Assembly: GCF_005887555.1 (NCBI RefSeq)
Contig: NZ_VCIA01000001.1
Location: 2,604,001-2,668,000 of the forward strand
DNA: 64,000 nucleotides
Direction of reading: 5' to 3'
From: Lentibacillus cibarius
Lineage (GTDB): Bacteria > Bacillota > Bacilli > Bacillales > Amphibacillaceae
Positions 29,318-38,395 of this stretch are shown piece by piece; within the stretch, counting starts at the first letter, position 1, and each line of letters opens with the position of its first letter. The position numbers were made by a program, and so were the translations under genes. Under the pieces are notes generated by a model. That model was not told the origin of the DNA. It did not search any database and worked only from the letters and a program-made list of their open reading frames with translations.

Positions 29318-30214
29318 ATGCATTTTATGAAAAGTAAACTTGTTGTACTAGGTTTTGTATTAGTCGTCGTGTTGGCAGCTTGTGGGGGTAATTCAGATTC
29401 AAGTGCAGCGGAATCTGAAGATGGATCGTCCGAAAATAAAGGAACGATTGAAATGGCACAAATTAATTGGGCCGAAAATATCGCTGTCTCGAACATGTGG
29501 AAAGTTATTCTAGAAGACAAAGGGTATGATGTAGATTTAAAATTGCTTGATATGGGTGTTATCATGCAATCCTTGGCTTCAGGTGATTTGGATGTCAATC
29601 TGGAAGTATGGCTCCCGGTCCAGGATAAGGCGTATTTGGAAAAATACAAAGATGAAGTATTTTTCGCGGAGAATGCATGGTATGATAATGCTAAAGTAGG
29701 CTTGGTTGTTCCTAGCTATTTAGATATCGATAGTATAGACGAACTGAATGCGAAAAAGGATATGTTTGGTGGAGAAATTACAGGTTTTGATTCCGGTGCC
29801 GGTACCATGGTAGTGACCAAAGAGGACGTCATTTCGGAATACAATCTTGATTATGAACTCATGCCAAGTTCGGAGCCGGCAATGATTACGGCCATTGACG
29901 ATGCCATTTCCAATGAGGAACCAATTGTCTCCCCGCTTTGGAGTCCGCATCGTGTATTTTCCCAGTACGACCTGAAATTCCTCGAAGATCCAAAAAATGT
30001 GTATGGTCAGACGGAAAAGATTTACCATGCGACACGCCAAGGATTTGCTGACGACTTTCCAAAAGTGAGTCAGTGGATGAAAAACTGGAAATTGGATGAT
30101 AAGCAAATCGGTGAGCTTATGACGTATGTAAATGATGCGGAAGAACCAATTGAAGGTGCGCGGAAATGGATTAAGGATAATCAGGATCTTGTGAATGAAT
30201 GGGTAAAAGAATAG
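29318..30214 (+). CDS. OpuAC-type glycine betaine/choline-binding lipoprotein
   Basis: A 298-residue substrate-binding lipoprotein with signal peptide and lipobox LAAC near residue 22. QINWAENIAVSNMWKVILEDKGY and LEVWLPVQDKAYLEKY are typical of OpuAC/ProX-like proteins that catch quaternary amines in an aromatic cage. No ATPase or permease gene follows; the operon ends at a terminator. It must therefore serve a transporter encoded elsewhere or act as an extra receptor. Ligand specificity (betaine or choline) is not decided by sequence. Confidence 0.88.
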   Translation: MHFMKSKLVVLGFVLVVVLAACGGNSDSSAAESEDGSSENKGTIEMAQINWAENIAVSNMWKVILEDKGYDVDLKLLDMGVIMQSLASGDLDVNLEVWLPVQDKAYLEKYKDEVFFAENAWYDNAKVGLVVPSYLDIDSIDELNAKKDMFGGEITGFDSGAGTMVVTKEDVISEYNLDYELMPSSEPAMITAIDDAISNEEPIVSPLWSPHRVFSQYDLKFLEDPKNVYGQTEKIYHATRQGFADDFPKVSQWMKNWKLDDKQIGELMTYVNDAEEPIEGARKWIKDNQDLVNEWVKE

Positions 30215-30224
30215 TGTGCATGTT

Positions 30225-30258
30225 AAAAGGAAGCCTTCTTTCTCGGGCTTCCTTTTTT
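30225..30258 (+). terminator. Terminator of gbsR-opuAC operon
   Basis: AAAAGGAAGCC pairs with GGCTTCCTTTTTT. Confidence 0.93.
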
Positions 30259-30317
30259 CGTATTGTCAAGGTACATGCTGTAAGGGGAGGCGAGTGTCTA
30301 AATTTTCCTGAGGATAC

Positions 30318-31079
30318 TTACCATAAATAATCGAGCATGTCATCCTGGAATAGGTTTGTGTCAATGGCACACTTGTCGGCTTCGATTCCATATTGCCAGC
30401 CATACAGCATGGCGTTTTCCGGTCCTTGCGGTTTATAGTCGGGAGCGTTTGATTTAGAGGTTGGTTCTTGTTGTGGATGGGCGGTCCATACGACAGTGTT
30501 TTTCTGTGCTTCTTTCTCCATAGCGTTGTAGGCTTCGAGAATGGCACTACCTTTGTTAAAAACGCCGTATAACCCCGGTTTATATTTCGAATCGGCCAGT
30601 GTGTCATACCAGCCTTCCATAAAGGCCGAGTCAACCGGGAAGCTAGGCTCGATATCACCGAAAATGGCTACACCTTTTGGGGCGTTAACATTGTTTGCGT
30701 ATTCTATTGCTTTTTTGGCTTCCTCAACACCATGGTCATATCCGGTGGCATCTGTGAAATGGTTATAAATGAGAAGGATTTGCATATCTTTGTCATGGAG
30801 GAAAGCTACTTCTTCTTTATCTAAGCCGACCGATACGTCTTCCTTATCACCGAGGTAGCGTCCCCAAACAGCGGGAGTGCCATAGTTATCAGCAGTACAC
30901 TGATATAAACCCTTATCCGAACTGCTAGCGGAATCGACCCCCCAGTAAATTTCCTGCCCATTTTGATCGCCATTTGGTGAATTGGATTGGTCAGAATTGT
31001 TCAGGAAAATGACTAGGACGAGCGGAATAATAATCAAAATGCCAAGCCCAATTAAGTCATACAGTTGTGCTCTGTTCAT
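30318..31079 (-). CDS. Membrane-anchored DUF1906 glycoside hydrolase-like protein
   Basis: A 253-residue protein with one N-terminal membrane helix (about 8-27) and an extracellular TIM-barrel-like domain. Motifs are WGVDSASSSDKGLYQC, WGRYLGD, LLIYNHFTDATGYDHGVEEAKKAI and VAIFGDIEPSFP. These are the features of the DUF1906/Rv2525c-like group, related to lysozyme-type GH25 enzymes. It probably acts at the cell wall; activity is unproven. Start behind GGAGAGGAGGTG. Single gene. Confidence 0.78.
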   Translation of the reverse strand: MNRAQLYDLIGLGILIIIPLVLVIFLNNSDQSNSPNGDQNGQEIYWGVDSASSSDKGLYQCTADNYGTPAVWGRYLGDKEDVSVGLDKEEVAFLHDKDMQILLIYNHFTDATGYDHGVEEAKKAIEYANNVNAPKGVAIFGDIEPSFPVDSAFMEGWYDTLADSKYKPGLYGVFNKGSAILEAYNAMEKEAQKNTVVWTAHPQQEPTSKSNAPDYKPQGPENAMLYGWQYGIEADKCAIDTNLFQDDMLDYLW

Positions 31080-31233
31080 TCTACACCTCCTCTCCGCCTT
31101 ATTATTAAAGTATGTGATCTGGGAAAAGCATGTGTAGGCCGGTGTGTTTGTCCTTTTTTATTTGAATTTTTATAATGTTTATTTACATATGTTCTGAAAT
31201 TTGATAAAATAAAATGATGATAATACCGAACAG

Positions 31234-31280
31234 AAAAAAGGCTTCTCGCCATCATTTCATGGTGAAAAGCCGATTTTTTT
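31234..31280. terminator. Hairpin with T-tract upstream of the second YczE-like gene
   Basis: GGCTTCTCGCCAT pairs with ATGGTGAAAAGCC (one mismatch/bulge), followed by GATTTTTTT. It lies only about 30 bases before the next gene, so it could act as an attenuator or as an insulator. Confidence 0.65.
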
Positions 31281-31310
31281 CATATAACGTTGGGAAAGGA
31301 AGTGGTCATC

Positions 31311-31949
31311 ATGCGGCTAATTCGTGCCGGGATTCATTTTTATCTGGCGGGGATCTTTATTCTAACCTTAGGGATAGCTTTGACAATTCAATCAACGCTT
31401 GGTGCTGCGCCGTATGATGCGCTTTTGGTCGGCTTGAACCGAACGTTTGGCTTTACTGTAGGTACATGGGAATATGTTGTGGGATTGACGATGATTCTTG
31501 GTAATGCACTGGCCGAGCGGAAGAGACCGGAGTTTTTTGCTTTAATTACCTCATTTGTGACGGGAGCGGGGATTGACACCTGGTTGTTCTTACTTCGCGA
31601 TATTATTGTGCCGGTTACGTGGGTTGGCGCATGGGCTGCCTTGCTGTCGGGGATTGTATTGATGGCGCTGGGGGTAGCCATTTACCTACAGTCAACAATC
31701 GCACCAAATCCCATGGATCGTTCCATGTTGGTTGTGTCGAGGTTGACCGGATGGAACGTTGCCTTCGCAAGAGCATCAATCAGTATCGTTTTAGTCGTGC
31801 TGGCATTTCTGTTTGGTGGCGAAATTGGCATCGGCACACTCATTAATGCTACCGTATCAGGGTTAATGATCAATTTCTTTATACCTTATGTAAAAATGTT
31901 AAAAAAAAGCGGCTTCCGGAAACGTGGTGAAGGTTTGGCGTCGTCCTGA
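31311..31949 (+). CDS. YczE/YyaS-like membrane protein (paralogue 2)
   Basis: A 212-residue protein with about five membrane helices. The conserved GAAPYDALLVGLNRTFGFTVG and LGVAIYLQSTIAPNPMDRSM place it in the same family as the gene at 8771, although the two are only distantly alike. ATG 31311 follows AAAGGAAG by 9 bases; an in-frame TTG at 31290 is less well placed. The leader holds a terminator-like hairpin. Function unknown. Confidence 0.8.
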   Translation: MRLIRAGIHFYLAGIFILTLGIALTIQSTLGAAPYDALLVGLNRTFGFTVGTWEYVVGLTMILGNALAERKRPEFFALITSFVTGAGIDTWLFLLRDIIVPVTWVGAWAALLSGIVLMALGVAIYLQSTIAPNPMDRSMLVVSRLTGWNVAFARASISIVLVVLAFLFGGEIGIGTLINATVSGLMINFFIPYVKMLKKSGFRKRGEGLASS

Positions 31950-32021
31950 GATGGTTTCTTTGTATAGAGTTCTCTTTTTCTTCAAAAGCTATACGCGAAA
32001 CTGTAAAGGAGGAAATGACTC

Positions 32022-32174
32022 ATGGGTGGAAAACCTAAAGGACCAAAACAGCAGAAACAGCCAGACTTGCCGCAAAGTCCGAAACAGCCATATGGCGAAC
32101 CACTACAAGGCTCACACAAAGTTAAGCAGCGGAATCATTCGCGGCAAAACCAAAAATCAGATCATGATATGTAA
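32022..32174 (+). CDS. sspP: Small acid-soluble spore protein P
   Basis: A 50-residue protein starting MGGKPKGPKQQKQ and ending EPLQGSHKVKQRNHSRQNQ, then KSDHDM. The ending is close to SspP of B. subtilis (GSKKVKNRNHTRQ and S-H-D-M). Site AAAGGAGG 8 bases before ATG. It is a minor spore core protein made in the forespore. A terminator follows at once. Confidence 0.88.
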   Translation: MGGKPKGPKQQKQPDLPQSPKQPYGEPLQGSHKVKQRNHSRQNQKSDHDM

Positions 32175-32204
32175 AAAAGGCAGCGCTATGCTGTCTTTTT
32201 TTCA
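32174..32204 (+). terminator. Terminator of sspP
   Basis: AAAAAAGGCAGC pairs with GCTGTCTTTTTTT across GCTAT. Confidence 0.92.
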
Positions 32205-32352
32205 ATTGGTCGGAGCGGCTGAGTTGGGGGCGAAACCGCCAAAGTTGAGAGCGAAAATGCAAATCGGCAATATTTTTCCCCGGCAAATGAAGGAATCCAC
32301 GGTCATGATGGTGAATATATAAGGGAGTCTATTAAGAAAGGAAGTGCTCCGC

Positions 32353-33327
32353 TTGTGTTCCGCACTCATAGTAAAACCCCACGATTACCCGCTGGAAGTA
32401 TTGAAAACAGAAGCATTAAACCGGCGATTGGTTGCACATCATAGTAGAAAGAAGGAAGTTAAGCGAAAGGCAAAAAATCTCCGTGCCGGTTATAACGGTG
32501 AAAAATCACTGGACTTCCATTTAGGATTCCTCCAAGATGAATCTTATCGTATCCTCCACCATTTACGTATCCGCGATGCAAATGAATGCTTTCAGATGGA
32601 CACCACCATCATCTCGCCGCAATTTATATTGATTAATGATGCGAAAAACATATCCGGAACTGTCATATATGATGAATTTGGCCAAGCCATTCGTATATCA
32701 AAAGCTGGTGAAGAAGAAAATCTCGGCAATCATATAGAACAGGTAAATTTGCAGCATTTACGTCTTTTGCGCTGGATGAGGAATCACGATTTTCCCGCCA
32801 TTCCCATTGAAAAATTGGTTACCCACAACAATTCCAACACCATTATAAAAAATATCACCAACAATAAGGCTGTTTCGGATACTATTATCTATAAGGAACA
32901 GTTACTTACAAAAATCGAGGAATTCGCGGACAAACACAATGCGCCAGTATTTACCGAGGAACAGCTTCAACATTTAGCTGCCTTACTGATTGACGCGCAT
33001 ACGCCGAAAGAGGTTGATCTGTTAAACAAGTTTGGAATGAAGTGTGAAGAAATTTTACGCGGTGTCTTTTGCCCGGAATGCGGTGCACTGCCGATGAAAC
33101 GTACAAAAGCGAAATGGATTTGCCGCCAGTGCGGGGAAACATCGAAGGATGCGCATATCCCGGCATTGCAAGACTACTGCTTGTTATTCGGTAACAAAAT
33201 CAGAAATCGTGAAGCGAGAAAATTTTTGATGGTGGATGATATATATGTTACACAGCGATTATTGAAAAAGGAACAGCTGGAAACAGTGGGAACGACGCGG
33301 GATAGACAGTATATTTTACGCTTTTAG
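32353..33327 (+). CDS. NERD-domain nuclease-like protein 2, with zinc ribbon
   Basis: A 324-residue paralogue of the protein encoded at 25905, colinear over the whole length: GYNGEKSLDFHLGFL, QMDTTIISPQFILINDAKN, LEQ/IEQVNLQHLRLLRWMRNHDFP, then the zinc ribbon CPECGALPM...CRQC at about 239-260, and the C-terminal RLLKKEQLETVGTTRDRQY. The core shows D and D-A-K, against D and E-V-K in paralogue 1; both fit a (D/E)xK site. TTG 32353 gives the best spacing from AGAAAGGAAG; GTG 32344 is possible. The 21-bp array 2 starts four bases after its stop codon. Confidence 0.83.
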   Translation: MCSALIVKPHDYPLEVLKTEALNRRLVAHHSRKKEVKRKAKNLRAGYNGEKSLDFHLGFLQDESYRILHHLRIRDANECFQMDTTIISPQFILINDAKNISGTVIYDEFGQAIRISKAGEEENLGNHIEQVNLQHLRLLRWMRNHDFPAIPIEKLVTHNNSNTIIKNITNNKAVSDTIIYKEQLLTKIEEFADKHNAPVFTEEQLQHLAALLIDAHTPKEVDLLNKFGMKCEEILRGVFCPECGALPMKRTKAKWICRQCGETSKDAHIPALQDYCLLFGNKIRNREARKFLMVDDIYVTQRLLKKEQLETVGTTRDRQYILRF

Positions 33328-33330
33328 ATA

Positions 33331-33434
33331 AAAACGCCAGATACACGGTTGGAAACGCTAGATTCTGATATGAAAACGCCAGATCTTAGTACAAAAACGC
33401 CAAATTCCAGCAAGAAAACGCCAAATTTTAGTAC
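33331..33434 (+). repeat. 21-bp-period direct repeat array 2 (five units)
   Basis: The core AAAACGCCA(A/G)AT (second unit GAAACGCTAGAT) has its CGC at 33335, 33356, 33377, 33398 and 33419, exactly 21 bases apart. The tails vary (ACACGGTTG, TCTGATATG, CTTAGTACA, TCCAGCAAG, TTTAGTAC). It begins directly behind NERD gene 2. The remaining bases to the ABC gene at 33613 are ordinary AT-rich intergenic DNA with TATAAT at about 33575. Confidence 0.95.
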
Positions 33435-33612
33435 TTATCATTCAAAAAGAAAGCGTTATGCTCAGTCACCCCATTAAATTAATGGTATCAGCAAATAATG
33501 ATAACCCGAAGTTTCTAGCACCTGTCAAAATTTCCCCCAACAAAACAGGGGCATAATTCACCTAAAAACTCTGTTATAATAGACTTAGCACCAATGCTGG
33601 AAGGGGATCATA

Positions 33613-34395
33613 ATGGAAACAACATCAATTAAATTGGCCAATTTGGCTAAAACATATAGAAAACATGAAGCCGTTAAGCATATAAATCTCGAGGTTCAAA
33701 AAGGCGAGTTGTTCGGGTTTCTTGGGCCGAATGGTGCTGGAAAAACGACAACCATCAAAATGTTGACGGGGCTGCTGGAGCCAACAAGCGGATCTGCTGA
33801 AATCAAGGGTGTAGACATTTGGAAGCATCCCATCGATGCAAAAAAGAAAATTGCTTATGTACCTGATCAGCCTAATATTTATCCAAAGCTGACCGGATGG
33901 GACTATCTCGAATTTGTTGCGTCTGTCTTTCAAATTCCAAAAAGTGACTTTCAATCCAAAGCGAAAGAGTTACTGCAGGTATTCAGTTTGACGGAACAGG
34001 CAAATGACTTGATTGAAAGCTATTCGCACGGAATGAAGCAAAAAATTGCGATTTGCGGTGCGCTTGTTTCTGAACCGGACGTACTGTTTATGGATGAGCC
34101 GACAGTTGGACTGGACCCGAAAAGTGCACGCAGTCTGAAAAACCTGCTTCGTGAACTTTGTAATCACGGGATGACGGTTTTTTTATCCACGCATATTTTG
34201 GAGATTGCTGAACAGATGTGTGACCGGGTTGGGATTATTTTCGAAGGTGATATTATTGCGCTCGGCACCATGGACGAACTAAGGTCTGGTGGTCACGCTG
34301 ATCAGAGTCTGGAGGATATTTTCCTGGAATTGACCGGTGGCGAGGATCAGCAGGCAATCATCAGTGAAATTACCGATGATGGTGATGCGACATGA
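33613..34395 (+). CDS. ABC transporter ATP-binding protein
   Basis: A 260-residue ABC ATPase: Walker A GPNGAGKTT near 39, Q-loop YVPDQPNIYP, signature SYSHGMKQKI (SHGMK variant common in EcsA/YthP-type exporters), Walker B VLFMDEPTVGLDP, and H-loop STHILE. It overlaps the permease gene by four bases (ATGA), so the two are translationally coupled. Resembles the B. subtilis YthP/YthQ pair; cargo unknown. Confidence 0.9.
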   Translation: METTSIKLANLAKTYRKHEAVKHINLEVQKGELFGFLGPNGAGKTTTIKMLTGLLEPTSGSAEIKGVDIWKHPIDAKKKIAYVPDQPNIYPKLTGWDYLEFVASVFQIPKSDFQSKAKELLQVFSLTEQANDLIESYSHGMKQKIAICGALVSEPDVLFMDEPTVGLDPKSARSLKNLLRELCNHGMTVFLSTHILEIAEQMCDRVGIIFEGDIIALGTMDELRSGGHADQSLEDIFLELTGGEDQQAIISEITDDGDAT

Positions 34396-36149
34396 TGAAG
34401 GCTCTGTTACGCAATCAGTGGAAAATATTTATGAATACGGCTAAGTCACAGCCTGGAAAAAACTATTTCAGCTACCTTGTGTTGTTTGTCGTATTTGCTA
34501 TTCTGTTATATTGGCTGTCTGAAGGGATTTGGGCGGTTGGTGACGCGATTACAGAGCCGATTTTAGCAGGCATCCTATCCTATGGGTTTTTGCTTGTAAT
34601 CGGATTTATTATTTTGCTTGGACTGCCACAAGTGTTTAAACATCTGTATTCTGCAACGGATTTGAACTTACTGTTTACAATGCCGATTCCAACAAGATAC
34701 ATTTTCTGGGTGAAATATTTGCAGAGTTTCGCCGGGGTACCATTATTGGTATTTATCCTCGGAATGGTGCCATTAGTCGTTTATGGTATCTTCATCGGTG
34801 CTAATTTATTGTTTTACCCGGTCACACTGCTCGTTCTGCTGTCTGTGATTGTGATTGGTTTGTCGATTGCCTATTTGTTTAATTTGCTTTTGGTACAGAT
34901 TGTTCCGGCAAGTAAAGCAAATGAGTTTATGACCGTGATGAGTGTGCTATCAGGAATATTTGTTTACCTATTGTTCATGCTTCCGGATATGATGAACGAC
35001 CGTCCGTTAACAGAAACCATTCTCGCTGGGCTGCCGTTGTTTCCGGAATGGCTACCGATCACGTGGGCAAGTGATGCAATTATTGGGGCGGCTGCCGGAT
35101 CCATCAGCTTTCTCATGCCATTTATCATGATTCTCGTGCTGGCGGTGATTTTCTTCCTCCTGACTTCGACGCTCGTTGAACGAGGTTTCCGAACAGGATG
35201 GGTGAAGTTAAGTGAGGGTAGCAGTAAGAAACGGAAGAAAGCGGCAGTGAAAACATCCGGGCCGAAGTTGCATCATCCCGTGATTGCAGTAGGGAAAAAA
35301 GAATGGTATGCCATTAAGCGCGACATGCGCGAGTGGCTTGTGTTTATGCCGATTGTCGCATTCCTTGTGTTCGGTACCCTAGGCGCTATGTCTGGTGGGG
35401 CGCGGCTCAGTGATATCCAAGGGCCGAACGAGATAACCTGGCCGGTTGGGCAAGCTGTGTTACTGTTTCTATATGCGATGTTTAATGGGCAAATCGCGAG
35501 TTCGACGATTGCCAGAGAGGCGAAATCAGTATGGATCTTGCGCGTTCTGCCACTGACCGGCAAAACTATCGCATTCGGGAAATTGTGGATAAGCTGGTTG
35601 CTTCCTGTTGTGTTATTAACGGTGATTGAAATTATTATCGGTATTATTCTCGGATGGACACCATGGCAATTAATTATTGGTATCGCCATGAAAGCTGTTA
35701 TTACGGTTGGCATTAGCGGTATCGGTATGTGGCTCGGTGCCATTGGGGCAAAATATAATCCGTCTAATCCGCAGAACCGGCTGAAATTTGGCATATCCAT
35801 TCTATTGCTGCTTATCTCTTACGTGTATCTTTTCATAGCGCTACTTCCATACGTTATGCTGATTATACCGGTTGAGGCAACAGACTTAGCACAGGATGCC
35901 AGTCAAACCATTGGAGGCTTCTTTGGTATGGTGGCAAATTTTGTTTATACTATTTTGTCCTGGAAAGCAGCCAGCCCGGGGTCGGTTGTCGCTGCCGGGA
36001 TTGCACTGATGCTTATCATTTCGCTCGGAACGGCTTATCTGTTTACTATGATGAGTGCTCGCAAAATTGATCAAGGAATCGAGATTGAAATGGTGCAAGA
36101 TACCAAAGCCAAACCTTCACTTGGCAAAAAATCTGGAAGTTTGTATTAA
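34392..36149 (+). CDS. ABC exporter permease
   Basis: A 585-residue membrane protein with roughly 12 hydrophobic segments and a charged loop near residue 275 (EGSSKKRKKAAVKTS). LFTMPIPTRYIFWVKYLQS, EAKSVWILRVLPLTGKTIAFGK and the general layout fit the large permeases of the YthQ/PF16949 group, apparently two similar halves. It forms an exporter with the preceding ATPase. A terminator follows directly. Confidence 0.83.
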   Translation: MMKALLRNQWKIFMNTAKSQPGKNYFSYLVLFVVFAILLYWLSEGIWAVGDAITEPILAGILSYGFLLVIGFIILLGLPQVFKHLYSATDLNLLFTMPIPTRYIFWVKYLQSFAGVPLLVFILGMVPLVVYGIFIGANLLFYPVTLLVLLSVIVIGLSIAYLFNLLLVQIVPASKANEFMTVMSVLSGIFVYLLFMLPDMMNDRPLTETILAGLPLFPEWLPITWASDAIIGAAAGSISFLMPFIMILVLAVIFFLLTSTLVERGFRTGWVKLSEGSSKKRKKAAVKTSGPKLHHPVIAVGKKEWYAIKRDMREWLVFMPIVAFLVFGTLGAMSGGARLSDIQGPNEITWPVGQAVLLFLYAMFNGQIASSTIAREAKSVWILRVLPLTGKTIAFGKLWISWLLPVVLLTVIEIIIGIILGWTPWQLIIGIAMKAVITVGISGIGMWLGAIGAKYNPSNPQNRLKFGISILLLLISYVYLFIALLPYVMLIIPVEATDLAQDASQTIGGFFGMVANFVYTILSWKAASPGSVVAAGIALMLIISLGTAYLFTMMSARKIDQGIEIEMVQDTKAKPSLGKKSGSLY

Positions 36150-36177
36150 AAAAGAGAGGGAGAAACCTCTCTTTTTC
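36148..36177 (+). terminator. Terminator of the ABC operon
   Basis: AAAAAAGAGAGG pairs with CCTCTCTTTTT. Confidence 0.9.
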
Positions 36178-36230
36178 CTGTATCATGGCTCGAATTGCTG
36201 CATTAACTGAAATATATGGAGGTGTTTATT

Positions 36231-36410
36231 ATGGGACTGCTTATTAATTTAGTGTTTCTTGCATTACTTATTTACATTGCCTACCTCGTCATAACCGTTG
36301 CTGTCCGTCATGGAATTGACAGTTCGGAGGTTGGGAAAATAATTAAGCAAAAGAATGGATATCAAGAGGAAAAGTTTTACCCCAAGGATGATTTGGATAA
36401 GGAATATTAA
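36231..36410 (+). CDS. Small membrane protein, unknown
   Basis: A 59-residue protein with one N-terminal membrane helix (LINLVFLALLIYIAYLVITV) and a charged tail (QEEKFYPKDDLDKEY). ATG 36231 follows GGAGGTG by 7 bases. I recognise no family. Confidence 0.6.
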   Translation: MGLLINLVFLALLIYIAYLVITVAVRHGIDSSEVGKIIKQKNGYQEEKFYPKDDLDKEY

Positions 36411-36728
36411 AGGGTATGCAAATTGCGATGAAATAAACAAGTGATCCTTTTACTATTAAGGCTTTGTACAATTGATGGGAGCCGGTATGCATTTTATGGT
36501 TCTTACCACTTTATTCTCAAGCTAGCTTCTATTAAATATGGTAGAATAAATAGGTAGAGGAGCTTTATATAAGAAAGCCACTTAAACTTCAGCGAATGCT
36601 GAAAAAATAGTGGTGGAAGATGTTAAATATATTTCTGAATTAAAATAAAAATGGCCATATGCTAGGAAAAATATAGAAGGCCAAGTTTATATTTAAATTT
36701 AGACAATTATATTGAAGGGGGAAGTATC
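36411..36728. other. Intergenic region, no gene seen
   Basis: About 320 AT-rich bases. There is no hairpin with a T-tract. A short frame near 36611 (GTG GTG GAA GAT ...) has no ribosome site. The last bases carry GAAGGGGGAAG, the ribosome site of the next gene. Confidence 0.4.
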
Positions 36729-37511
36729 ATGCTTAAAGCAATTATGTTTGATTTGGACGATACGTTAATCTGGGATGAGAAAAGTGTTGACGAGGCATTT
36801 CGGGCTTCCGGTCAAAAGGCAACACAGCGATATGGTGTGGACGGCGAAGCTTTTGTGCAAGAAGTGAAGGGAATTGCCCCCAAGCTGTTTGCTACCTACG
36901 ATACATATGAGTTTACGAAAATGATTGGCATCAGCCCGTTTGAAGGATTATGGGGTGTGTTTGATGATGAGGGGGAGATGCCTGCGAAACTGAAAAGCCT
37001 GATGCCGGGTTACCGGAAAGATGTCTGGACGAAGGGATTGCAGGCGTTCGGAATTGATGATCCGGCGTTTGGACTTGAACTTGCCGAAACATTTCAGTCC
37101 GAACGTCGTAAACAGCAGTTTGTGTATGAAGAGACATTTCACGTGCTTGATGAGTTGAAAGACGACTACCAGCTGCTCATGCTCACCAACGGGTCACCAG
37201 ATTTGCAGAAAACAAAATTAACCATCACCCCGGAGCTCAGGACTTACTTTGACCAAATCGTCATCTCAGGCGCATTCGGTAAAGGTAAGCCGGATTCATC
37301 GATTTTTAACCATGCGTTAGCGTTGCTGGGCGTTGAAAAACACGAAGCATTAATGGTGGGGGATAATTTATATACGGATATTTTGGGCGCATCCGAATCC
37401 GGCGTGCGATCTGTTTGGATCAATCACCACGATCAAGCAAAAGAAATCATCCCAACGTATGAAATAACTCGTTTACAAGAGCTTTTGGCAGTTGTAAAAA
37501 GCTGTTCCTGA
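36729..37511 (+). CDS. HAD phosphatase, YsaA/SerB-like (putative phosphoserine phosphatase)
   Basis: A 260-residue HAD hydrolase: motif I DLDDT at 9-13, motif II TNG near 157, lysine in KGKPD near 186, motif IV VGDNLYTDI near 212. The cap region YEFTKMIGISPFEGLW matches B. subtilis YsaA, which has been assigned as the phosphoserine phosphatase SerB. With serA and an aminotransferase gene 3-5 kb away, a role in serine synthesis is plausible, though it is not in their operon. Confidence 0.82.
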   Translation: MLKAIMFDLDDTLIWDEKSVDEAFRASGQKATQRYGVDGEAFVQEVKGIAPKLFATYDTYEFTKMIGISPFEGLWGVFDDEGEMPAKLKSLMPGYRKDVWTKGLQAFGIDDPAFGLELAETFQSERRKQQFVYEETFHVLDELKDDYQLLMLTNGSPDLQKTKLTITPELRTYFDQIVISGAFGKGKPDSSIFNHALALLGVEKHEALMVGDNLYTDILGASESGVRSVWINHHDQAKEIIPTYEITRLQELLAVVKSCS

Positions 37512-37569
37512 GACGAGTAGTGCATAGACAGACCTCAACAATCGCAACATATCCTTGAGGTGAATGATT

Positions 37570-38256
37570 GTGAGTCTAAAACATATTGTCGTTTTCATGA
37601 GTTTATTAACAGTTTTTATGCCCTATACAGTTCATGCAGAGGAACAGACTCCTAGTACAGCTGAGGAATTTGACATTGATTTGACAGGGTATCAGCAATA
37701 TCCCTTTAGCTCGTTCTATCAATTAGGAAACGAAATTACGCCACTTGCCCAAATATACTTTGGGATTATTCAAAAAGAGCAAACGTGGATGGAGAATCCC
37801 AGGATGTATATTAAGGGGAACAAGGGGTATGTTCACTTATGGAAAGAAGATGGGACAAACGTACTTTATCATATACAAAAGCGGGAAAATGGTATGTGGG
37901 AAATAATGAAAGTAAACCGAAAGAAAATTGATAGGATTCCCGTACCCAAAAAATTGCTTAAAGAGGCGTTGATTGAACGTTTGATTAAGCCAATCAGTCA
38001 AGCTATTGATGATTATTATGGTGAATCAAAACTTTGGTATCGAGGCTTAGAAAAGGTTCTTGAAATTAAAAAAGACGAACAGAATCATAGGTTTACTGTG
38101 ACCGTTCAAGTTCAAACGTTTGAAGGTCCGCATAATCCACCTTATGGTGAAGAAACCATTACATTCAGCCTAAAAGGTGATGAGGCCAAGGTGGTTAATT
38201 TTGACCATCGGGATATCCCAAAGAAAGAATGGGCGAAAAAATTACAATTAAGGTAA
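37570..38256 (+). CDS. Secreted DUF3888-like protein
   Basis: A 228-residue exported protein with a cleavable signal peptide (VVFMSLLTVFMPYTVHA). The C-terminal half, LIKPISQAIDDYYGE, VLEIKKDEQ, FTVTVQVQTFEGPHNPPYGEE and KVVNFDHRD, is like DUF3888 proteins of Bacillaceae. Function unknown. I prefer the GTG at 37570 over the ATG at 37564 because of the spacing from TTGAGGTG. Confidence 0.72.
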   Translation: MSLKHIVVFMSLLTVFMPYTVHAEEQTPSTAEEFDIDLTGYQQYPFSSFYQLGNEITPLAQIYFGIIQKEQTWMENPRMYIKGNKGYVHLWKEDGTNVLYHIQKRENGMWEIMKVNRKKIDRIPVPKKLLKEALIERLIKPISQAIDDYYGESKLWYRGLEKVLEIKKDEQNHRFTVTVQVQTFEGPHNPPYGEETITFSLKGDEAKVVNFDHRDIPKKEWAKKLQLR

Positions 38257-38328
38257 GGTGTTGCGTGAATACGGCCATTTTTAACATATCAGCATAAAAG
38301 CGAATCGAAATCGCGTTGTAAAATAAAG

Positions 38329-38376
38329 AAAAAAGTATGCCTATATTTAAACCAAAAAGAGGGGGGCATACTTTTC
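38329..38376. terminator. Bidirectional terminator
   Basis: AAAAAAGTATGCC pairs with GGCATACTTTTC between two convergent genes. Confidence 0.85.
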
Positions 38377-38395
38377 TTATGACCATGATTTTCTC

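Noticed and set aside
26874..33434. CRISPR arrays
   Set aside because: Units are 21 bp in total, with degenerate 9-12 base cores and alternating, not unique, tails; no cas genes are present.
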